Source: an uncultured Oscillospiraceae bacterium (GTDB lineage Bacteria > Bacillota > Clostridia > Oscillospirales > Oscillospiraceae). From it: a stretch of DNA of 11,621 nt. This document shows, piece by piece, positions 6,620 to 11,621 of the stretch. Position 1 is the first letter of the stretch. The number at the start of each line of letters is the position of its first letter. The DNA lies in contig CALWVX010000037.1 of the NCBI GenBank assembly GCA_944385065.1, forward strand, positions 1-11,621, given 5' to 3'. The notes under the pieces are model-generated. The model saw nothing but the letters and a program-made list of their open reading frames with translations. It was not told the origin of the DNA and made no database searches. The translations under genes and the position numbers were made by a program.

Positions 6620-8341
6620 TCACAGCCCCTGTATTTTCCCCTGAATCAGCTTGCCCACCGCGTCGGCAAACCAGCCCACGGAGGGGATGCGCACCAGATC
6701 CCGGCCGTAGATCTCCCGGGCGCCGGGCAGCTCCCGGTCGCTGCCGGTGAAGATGCACACCGGAGCCAGCCCGCGCTTTCGCAGCGCGCCCGCCTCGGCG
6801 GCGGCGTCCTTCACCCCCAGCTTCCCCCCATAGTCCCGTCCCCCCGGGAGCAGTCCCTCCCTGGGGATCTTCTGGTCGTCGTTGGGGTTGGCGTCGGACA
6901 GGAGAATGAGCAGCCGGTGGTCCGCCTGCTCCCGCTCCATCAGCCACCCCATGGCCCGCATGGCCAGACCGTCCCGGTTCCACCCGGCGGACACATAGTC
7001 GAAAATGGCGTCGTTTTTCTCCGCCTCCTGATAATCCCGAAACACCCGCAGCACGGTGCACCCGCTCACCGAGCAGAAGGAGGACACCCGCACCGGGATC
7101 TGACACCGGGTGAGGGCGGCGGCAATCAGATAGGCCTGGGTGGACAGCTTCTCCTGCTGCTGATTCTGGGAGGCCGAGCCGTCCAGCAGAATGTCCACCG
7201 ACAGGTCCCCCAGCTCGCTGCGCCGCCGCTGGGAGAACACCCGGCTGTCCTGCAGCGCCTCCGCCCGCCAGGCCAGGGAGGGGCGCAGCGTTCCCGCCCG
7301 GGTCCGGCTGTCGGTGACGTCCGACTGGAGCAGAATGGTATTCTGCAGCTGCTGGGCCAGCTGGGCGAGGATATGCTGGTTCTGCACCAGGCGGGCCTGA
7401 TAGTAGGCCCGGTTCTTCTCCCTCTGTGCCTGAAACACCCCCCGCTCCCAGGCGGTCTGCCCGTCCACCTCCCGGGCGGGCAGCACCCCCCGGGTGAAGT
7501 GGAGGCGGCAGTTTTTGTGGCTGCCGGTGCACAGGGCCTTCTCGGCCGCCGCCGTCTCCGCCGGAGGAAACATGGACACCCCGAAGCAGTTCTCCACATA
7601 GCGGCGCAGCGTCTCCTCCCGAGTCCGGCCCTGCCCCAGGCGGAGCAGCAGCTTCTTCTGCCAGAAAAAGCGCCTGCCCTCCTCCACGGGCCCGCCCCCG
7701 GGCTCCCCCAGGCGGCGCAGGGCATTGCCGCTGACCAGACCGCCCCGCTTTTTCCCCTTCTGGAGGATGTCCCGGCCGGCGAAGGCGGCCCACTGCCGGT
7801 CGGTGACGCTCCTCCGGGCCCGCTTGAACCACTTGTGGAGGAGGGCCTCCATCCGGCTGCACAGCTCCGCCTCCGAGGCGGAGGGCGGAAAGGTCAGGTC
7901 GTCCAGCACTCCCTTCTCCCAGGTGTCCTCCCGGGCGGGCTCTCCCAGAGCCCGGCGGTACCACAGCCAGCGCAGATTGGCAATGCCCTCCCGCTCTGCC
8001 TCCTTCCGGGGCTGGGAGACCACCTGGAGGGCGTACTGCCGGCGCAGCTCCTCCAGAACAGGCCGGTCCCCCGCCGCCCGCCGGAACGCCGCCCCCTCCA
8101 GCCCCAGCCAGAACAGGTCGGTGTAAAAGGCCCCGCTGGTCTGGCTCTGGAAGGTGTTGAACAGGGGCCGGAGCTTTTCATAGTCATAGAACCGATACAC
8201 CAGACCGATGACGGTGTTGAAATACAGGTCCGCCCCGCCGTCCGGGCCGTACATCTGAAAGTCGGAGCGCAGGCTGTAATTTCCCGCCCCGTTCCAGAAC
8301 TGGTTTTCCGCCCGGCGGCTCTCCATGTCTTCCCGGTCCAT
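6620..8341 (-). CDS. VWA-domain protein of the NorD/CobT type, partner of the MoxR-like ATPase
   Basis: This 573-aa protein has no signal peptide or membrane segment, so it is probably cytoplasmic. The C-terminal part (about 376-573) is a von Willebrand factor A domain. Its metal-ion (MIDAS) motif is DGSAS (Asp387, Ser389, Ser391), with NRDG (455-458) and LLILLSDANPND (477-488, Asp483) as later elements. The order of motifs resembles NorD and the CobT subunit of cobaltochelatase. The N-terminal part of about 375 residues is charged and rich in Arg and Gln, including a likely helical stretch at 300-335; I do not recognise a domain there. The ATG at 8341 lies 3 nt after the ATPase stop, with GAGGG upstream, so the pair is translationally coupled. 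In known pairs the VWA protein links the ATPase to a client being activated. No client gene is visible. NorD-like is a family label, not proof of function. Confidence 0.85.
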   Translation of the reverse strand: MDREDMESRRAENQFWNGAGNYSLRSDFQMYGPDGGADLYFNTVIGLVYRFYDYEKLRPLFNTFQSQTSGAFYTDLFWLGLEGAAFRRAAGDRPVLEELRRQYALQVVSQPRKEAEREGIANLRWLWYRRALGEPAREDTWEKGVLDDLTFPPSASEAELCSRMEALLHKWFKRARRSVTDRQWAAFAGRDILQKGKKRGGLVSGNALRRLGEPGGGPVEEGRRFFWQKKLLLRLGQGRTREETLRRYVENCFGVSMFPPAETAAAEKALCTGSHKNCRLHFTRGVLPAREVDGQTAWERGVFQAQREKNRAYYQARLVQNQHILAQLAQQLQNTILLQSDVTDSRTRAGTLRPSLAWRAEALQDSRVFSQRRRSELGDLSVDILLDGSASQNQQQEKLSTQAYLIAAALTRCQIPVRVSSFCSVSGCTVLRVFRDYQEAEKNDAIFDYVSAGWNRDGLAMRAMGWLMEREQADHRLLILLSDANPNDDQKIPREGLLPGGRDYGGKLGVKDAAAEAGALRKRGLAPVCIFTGSDRELPGAREIYGRDLVRIPSVGWFADAVGKLIQGKIQGL

Positions 8342-8344
8342 CCC

Positions 8345-9265
8345 TTATCCCTCAAACAGCCTGGAGCGGTCCGCGTCTTTGGGAATGCGGGCCCACACCG
8401 CGTCGGCCACCAGCTGCCGCTCGAAGGGGTCGAAGGCCTTGTTGACGATGCCCAGCTCCAGGGCCTGCCCCGAGGGGATGCCCTTCTCCATCAGGTGCAG
8501 GGCGGACAGCAGTCCCCGCAGGTCCAGGGCCTTGGTGGAGATCTCCGAGCTGTCGCACTTCCGGCGCAGGTCGCCGAACAGGGCGGCAAACTGCTCCACC
8601 CAGGTGTGCTTCATCTGGGGGAAGCCCCGCAGCAGCAGCTTCTCCAGATTCTCCGGGGAGATCACCGGCATGTCCATGACCACAAACCGGGACACCAGGG
8701 CCTCGTTCAGCTCCCGGGTGCCCGCGTAGCCGTAGTTCATGGTGCCGATGAAGCGGGCGGCGTCATCCAATAAAATCCGGTCGTACCCGGGCACGTCGAT
8801 GACCCGCCGGAAGTCCAATGTGGCGTGGAGGACGGCCAGGGCCTCGTTCTTGGCCATGTTCACCTCGTCCAGCACCCCGAAGCCCCCCAGCCTGGCGCAT
8901 TGGGAGATGGGGCCCTCCCGGAAGACCACCTCCCCGTTTTTCAGGGTGTCCGCCCCCACCAGGGCGGCGGCGTCCACATTCACATACATAGACACGTCCC
9001 AGCTGGGACGGCCGAAGGCGGCGGCCAGATTTTCCGCCAGCACGTTCTTCCCCGTGGCCTTGGGCCCGGCCAGCAGCAGGTGCTGCCCGCACAGCAGGGC
9101 GGCGGCCGCCCCCTCCCAGATCTCTTTTCCGTAGTATAAGAAGCGGGGGACGGGGACCCGGCCCCGGGCCTCCTCCGGCACCGGGTGGGCGCACCGGAAG
9201 GCCTTGATCTCCTCCAGCAGTCCCCTGTCCACGCCCTCGTCTTCCAGTTCTTTCCAAATATCCAT
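8345..9265 (-). CDS. MoxR/NorQ-like AAA+ ATPase
   Basis: This 306-aa AAA+ ATPase belongs to the MoxR group (NorQ, CbbQ and GvpN are relatives), whose members use ATP to remodel or activate a partner enzyme. Walker A is GPKATGKN (67-74), Walker B is GVLDEVN (130-136) and sensor 1 is GTMN (174-177). ELNEALVSRF (185-194) holds the likely arginine finger, Arg193. VGADTLKNGEVVFREGPI (103-120) is the family's insert before Walker B, as in NorQ and CbbQ. The ATG at 9265 has GGAGG 9 nt upstream. The length is normal. It is the first gene of a two-gene unit with the VWA protein, the classical arrangement for this family. The substrate is unknown because no nitric oxide reductase, Rubisco or gas-vesicle gene is present. 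Confidence 0.9.
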   Translation of the reverse strand: MDIWKELEDEGVDRGLLEEIKAFRCAHPVPEEARGRVPVPRFLYYGKEIWEGAAAALLCGQHLLLAGPKATGKNVLAENLAAAFGRPSWDVSMYVNVDAAALVGADTLKNGEVVFREGPISQCARLGGFGVLDEVNMAKNEALAVLHATLDFRRVIDVPGYDRILLDDAARFIGTMNYGYAGTRELNEALVSRFVVMDMPVISPENLEKLLLRGFPQMKHTWVEQFAALFGDLRRKCDSSEISTKALDLRGLLSALHLMEKGIPSGQALELGIVNKAFDPFERQLVADAVWARIPKDADRSRLFEG

Positions 9266-9299
9266 CTCTGTTTCCCTCCGCAGAATTCTTGGCCTGACT

Positions 9300-9328
9300 A
9301 TTGTACAATCTCAGCGGGAAATCTGCAA
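9300..9328 (-). promoter_or_regulatory. Candidate promoter of the MoxR-VWA unit
   Basis: On the minus strand there is TTGCAG (9323-9328), a 17-bp spacer and TACAAT (9300-9305). The -10 matches five of six consensus bases; the -35 keeps only TTG. The start would fall near 9293, about 28 nt before the ATPase ATG. An 8-bp palindrome, TTGTACAA, covers the -10 (9301-9308). Together with the candidate terminator at 9341-9364, it suggests that this unit is transcribed separately from the creatininase gene. Confidence 0.5.
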
Positions 9329-9340
9329 GAGAGCCCGGCC

Positions 9341-9364
9341 AAAACCGGCCCGCGCACCGGCCGG
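9341..9364 (-). terminator. Candidate intrinsic terminator after the creatininase-family gene
   Basis: On the minus strand, CCGGCC (9359-9364) and GGCCGG (9345-9350) form a 6-bp all-GC stem with an 8-nt loop, followed directly by TTTT (9341-9344). It lies 15 nt after the creatininase-family stop codon. The T-run is short, so termination may be incomplete. Confidence 0.5.
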
Positions 9365-9379
9365 GCCAACCGCCGGGAA

Positions 9380-10162
9380 CTAATCCCTCCCGCGGTCCAG
9401 GCTCCACGCTTTGATCTTCTCCCGGATTGTCTGTTCCTGGGCGTCCTGCCAGCGCGCAAAGTACCGCCTGCCCTTCTCCGCGCTTGCGCCGGTGGGGTCC
9501 CCGATCACCCCGATCTCGCTGACAGACCGGACGCCGTCCCGGAAAAACCGCTCCAGCAGCTCGCCGGTCAGCGCCCCCACCAGCCCCTTCTGCAGACAGT
9601 CCCTCCTGACATAGCTCTCATCCAGCATCATCATCATGGACGTCTCCCAGTCACAGGCGTGGCCGCCGCAGGTGCCGCTCGGCTGTCCTTCCATCCGGTC
9701 CATCTCCATCAGCAGCTCGTCCAGCTCGTCCAGGCTGCTGCCCGTCACGATGCAGACCTGGGGGTATACCTCCCCCTGCTGCCGCGCGATCTCCTCCAGC
9801 GCGCCGAAATTCCCCCCGTGGGAGGACGACAGGATGATAGTCCGGAACCCGTGCCGCACATACGCCGCGACATAGTCCTCCACCACCCCGCGGAACACCT
9901 CGGGGCGCAGGGTCAGGCTCCCGGGAAAGCCCATGTGGTGGGCGGAGAGCCCGGGTCTGATCACCGGGGCGACCAGCGTATGCCCCAGCCGCCGCGCCAG
10001 GTCCACCGCCTCCGCATAGCCCAGGACGGTGTCGGTCATTTCCGGCAGCGCGGGCCCGTGCTGCTCGATGGACGCCGCGAAAATCAGGACGGAATCGTAC
10101 CCGTTCTTTCCGGCCTCGTCAATTTCCCTCCAGGTCATTTCCTCCAGCAGTAAGGTATCCAT
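9380..10162 (-). CDS. Creatininase-family amidohydrolase
   Basis: This 260-aa cytoplasmic protein belongs to the creatininase fold, a family of two-metal hydrolases that open amide or lactam bonds (creatinine, formamidopyrimidine intermediates, and MftE-type peptide cleavage). Family motifs appear in order: SIEQHGPALPEMTDT (31-45) with probable metal ligands Glu33, His35 and Asp44; GLSAHHMGFPGSLTL (71-85); SHGGN (114-118) with His115; and GGHACDWETS (166-175) with Glu173. The usual NxHGGN is SSHGGN here, a small departure near the active site. The length is normal. The frame is open upstream to 10537, but the ATG at 10162 has AAGGAGG at ideal spacing. It follows the cyclodeaminase-family gene by 32 nt, probably in one transcript. 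The substrate is unknown; true creatininase activity is only one possibility. Confidence 0.88.
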   Translation of the reverse strand: MDTLLLEEMTWREIDEAGKNGYDSVLIFAASIEQHGPALPEMTDTVLGYAEAVDLARRLGHTLVAPVIRPGLSAHHMGFPGSLTLRPEVFRGVVEDYVAAYVRHGFRTIILSSSHGGNFGALEEIARQQGEVYPQVCIVTGSSLDELDELLMEMDRMEGQPSGTCGGHACDWETSMMMMLDESYVRRDCLQKGLVGALTGELLERFFRDGVRSVSEIGVIGDPTGASAEKGRRYFARWQDAQEQTIREKIKAWSLDRGRD

Positions 10163-10194
10163 ATGTTCCCTCCTTGTCTCAAGCTGTCCGCCTC

Positions 10195-11187
10195 TCAGAG
10201 CGCCAGTTCTCTGCCCAGGCCCCGGGCCTGGGCCAGCTCCGTCACCCGGGCGGCCACTCTCAGATCCTGCAGCGCGATTCCCGTGCTGTCGAAGACCGTG
10301 ATCTCGTCGTCCCGCTCCCGGCCGGCCGCCCTGCCCAGGATCACATCCCCCAGCTCCACGATGCGCTCCGGCGGGAGCAGCCCCTGCCGGACCGCCTTCT
10401 CGCACTCTCCCACCGCAATCACCTGCTTCCGGTCGTCGCAAAAGACTCTGGCCCGGCACAGCAGAGCCTCCTCCAGCTCCTGCTTGCCCTCCATGTCCGA
10501 ACCGATGCAGGAGAGGTGGGTGCCCGGCTTTACCCACTCGCTCCGGATCAGGGCCGACCTGGAGGGCGTGGCCGTCAGGATAATGTCCGCGCGCTCCGCC
10601 GCCGTCTTCAGGTCCTCCGCCTCCAGAAGCTCCACGTCCGCCGGGACGTTCCCCCTGATCCGGGCGAGGAAGGGGGCCACCTTGTGGGGGGAATGGGGGT
10701 TGGCAACCAGAATTTGTTTGAGATGCTTCATCACCCGCAGGGTCGCGTCCAGCAAAACCGGCCCCTGGGCGCCCGTCCCTACCAGAAGCAGGACTTCCGA
10801 CTCCGGCCGCGCCAGATACTTGCAGCCCACGGCCCCCGCCGCCCCCGTCCTCATGTTGGTAATCAGGCCGCCGTCCATCATGCTCTTCAGCATCCCGGTG
10901 GCCCGGTCAAAAATCAGGATGGTCCCTGTCAGCCGCGGCAGATTCCGCTCGCTGTTTCCCGCGAACGCGCTGACCAGCTTCATGCCGAAAATTCCCGCCC
11001 CGTCCATGCTGCCGCTTTTGATGTCAAACTCTGAAACTCCGTCTTCAAAGGAATGGCACACGATGGGAAACAGCTCCGCCAGATTGCTGCACTTGTCCGC
11101 ATACGCCTGTTCCACCGCCTCCACCACCATGTCCATCTCCAGCACGGAGGCGATCTCCTCTTCGTTGAGAACTGTGAACCGATTCAT
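10195..11187 (-). CDS. Ornithine cyclodeaminase / mu-crystallin-family protein
   Basis: This is a 330-aa NAD(P)-dependent enzyme of the family containing ornithine cyclodeaminase, archaeal alanine dehydrogenase, ketimine reductase and SbnB. The family residues are FGMKLVSAFAGN (67-78, Lys70), TNMRTGAAGAV (110-120, Arg113), the Rossmann loop LLVGTGAQGP (134-143), TATPSR (205-210), CIGSDMEGKQEL (227-238) with Asp231 (matching the catalytic Asp of ornithine cyclodeaminase), and FDSTGIALQDL (299-309). There is no arginine between residues 3 and 81, so the N-terminal substrate-carboxylate Arg of ornithine cyclodeaminase seems absent and another substrate is likely. The frame is open to 11334. The ATG at 11187 was chosen for family-like length and for a purine-rich GGGAG/GGGAAAGAG upstream, which is not ideal. 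It is the first gene of a unit with the creatininase-family gene. Confidence 0.88.
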   Translation of the reverse strand: MNRFTVLNEEEIASVLEMDMVVEAVEQAYADKCSNLAELFPIVCHSFEDGVSEFDIKSGSMDGAGIFGMKLVSAFAGNSERNLPRLTGTILIFDRATGMLKSMMDGGLITNMRTGAAGAVGCKYLARPESEVLLLVGTGAQGPVLLDATLRVMKHLKQILVANPHSPHKVAPFLARIRGNVPADVELLEAEDLKTAAERADIILTATPSRSALIRSEWVKPGTHLSCIGSDMEGKQELEEALLCRARVFCDDRKQVIAVGECEKAVRQGLLPPERIVELGDVILGRAAGRERDDEITVFDSTGIALQDLRVAARVTELAQARGLGRELAL

Positions 11188-11259
11188 CTCTTTCCCGCTC
11201 CCTTTCTCCCCGGCCCGTCCCTGTTTTTTCAGCGTTCCGGGGCTTTTTATCACATCCAC

Positions 11260-11288
11260 ACCATACACTTCCGACGGTCTTTTGTCAA
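11260..11288 (-). promoter_or_regulatory. Promoter of the cyclodeaminase-creatininase unit
   Basis: On the minus strand there is a perfect -35 TTGACA (11283-11288), a 17-bp spacer and a -10 TATGGT (11260-11265, four of six bases). The start would be near 11253, leaving a leader of about 65 nt before the ATG at 11187. It lies in the divergent gap of about 230 nt shared with the lipoprotein gene. Confidence 0.65.
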
Positions 11289-11329
11289 GAAAGCGGGAAG
11301 ACGGCCGCCCCGCTCCGGCCACGGCAGCG

Positions 11330-11384
11330 GCCACAAATTTTTTACAAATCTTTTCAGGACCGTTTCAAGAACGGATGATAAACT
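11330..11384 (+). promoter_or_regulatory. 11-bp phased repeats and promoter region upstream of the lipoprotein gene
   Basis: TTTACA (11341-11346), TTTCAG (11352-11357) and TTTCAA (11363-11368) recur exactly every 11 bp. A partial fourth copy shares ACAAAT (11333-11338 and 11344-11349). Helically phased TTnnCA repeats with 5-bp gaps are typical of OmpR/PhoB-family response-regulator sites in Firmicutes. The last copies overlap a dyad, CCGTT-N5-AACGG (11360-11374). A weak -10-like stretch, GATGATAAACT (11374-11384), follows without a good -35, which would fit an activator-dependent promoter. The regulator is not in the window. Confidence 0.45.
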
Positions 11385-11416
11385 GACCCCATTCCAAACA
11401 GAAAGGGGTCATGACA

Positions 11417-11621
11417 ATGGCTCATAAGAAATACGCAATTCCCGCCCTGCTGACGGCTGCGGCGCTGCTGTCCTCTCTGGCCGCCTGCGGCGCCGATACG
11501 GCTCAGGCCGGCAGCCAGAGCTCCGGTGGAGAGGATGAGCGGACCCTGGTCCTGTCCCAGGATCAGGTCACCCTGGACGGCCAGGTCCTTTCGGAGGGAG
11601 AGGACGGCGCGGTCACCCTCA
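11417..11621 (+). CDS. Secreted lipoprotein of unknown function, N-terminal part
   Basis: This is the only plus-strand gene, cut by the right edge after 68 codons. The start has a lipoprotein signal peptide: a basic n-region MAHKKY, a hydrophobic stretch AIPALLTAAALLSSL, and the lipobox LAAC with Cys24 as the predicted lipidated residue. A Ser/Gly/Asp/Glu-rich linker follows (25-42), and then TLVLSQDQVTLDGQVLSEGE, which could begin a beta-rich domain. Two in-frame ATGs exist, at 11411 and 11417. AAAGGGG is only 2 nt from the first but 8 nt from the second, so I chose 11417. The product should be anchored on the outer face of the membrane. The VTLDGQ segment vaguely recalls clostridial carbohydrate-binding lipoproteins, but this is too short to name. 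Confidence 0.8.
   Translation, partial: MAHKKYAIPALLTAAALLSSLAACGADTAQAGSQSSGGEDERTLVLSQDQVTLDGQVLSEGEDGAVTL

Noticed and set aside
6555..7964. A 469-codon minus-strand frame overlapping the VWA gene in another register
   Set aside because: It is Gly/Arg/Pro/Ala-rich without motifs, while the competing frame holds an intact MIDAS motif and a coupled start.
6917..8773. A 618-codon open frame on the plus strand opposite the VWA and ATPase genes
   Set aside because: It is antisense to well-supported genes, rich in Pro, Gln, Gly and Leu, and has no recognisable motif. It is a compositional shadow.
10195..11334. Longer cyclodeaminase-family protein starting near 11334
   Set aside because: It would begin upstream of the TTGACA/TATGGT promoter, and the extra residues do not resemble the family.

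Overview
The window is GC-rich and densely coding. It reads as a chromosomal segment of an anaerobic Firmicute, most likely a high-GC gut clostridium of the Oscillospiraceae type. That guess rests on the GC content, the FabK-type enoyl reductase, the separately encoded four-gene acetyl-CoA carboxylase, Firmicute-like promoters and strong purine-rich ribosome binding sites. The exact genus cannot be read from the sequence. All genes except the last point left (minus strand).

Region 1 (1-5583, minus) is a type II fatty acid synthesis operon in the order acpP-accB-accC-accD-accA-fabH-fabK, with fabK running off the left edge. It supplies the acyl carrier, makes malonyl-CoA (AccABCD), performs the first condensation (FabH) and carries out the final reduction (FabK). 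Junctions are very tight: three successive 4-base ATGA overlaps link accC to accD to accA to fabH. The operon has a near-consensus promoter (TTGACT, 16 bp, TATAAT) in an unusually AT-rich gap. A perfect 9-bp inverted repeat lies at the expected transcription start and is a candidate operator.

Region 2 (5672-6550, minus) is a LysR-type regulator just upstream of the fatty acid operon, in the same direction. Its target is not known.

Region 3 (6620-9305, minus) is a two-gene unit: a MoxR/NorQ-like AAA+ ATPase followed 3 nt later by a NorD/CobT-like protein with a C-terminal VWA (MIDAS) domain. It has its own candidate promoter. No nitric oxide reductase, cobaltochelatase or Rubisco gene is in the window, so the client is unknown.

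Region 4 (9341-11288, minus) is a second two-gene unit: an ornithine cyclodeaminase/mu-crystallin-family dehydrogenase followed by a creatininase-family amidohydrolase. It has a good promoter (TTGACA, 17 bp, TATGGT) and a candidate terminator. The pair could process an amide or lactam and the resulting amino acid, but the substrate is unknown.

Region 5 (11330-11621, plus) is the start of a divergently transcribed lipoprotein gene, preceded by an array of 11-bp phased TTTnCA-like repeats. These resemble binding sites of OmpR/PhoB-type response regulators. No RNA gene, CRISPR array, insertion sequence or phage gene was seen.
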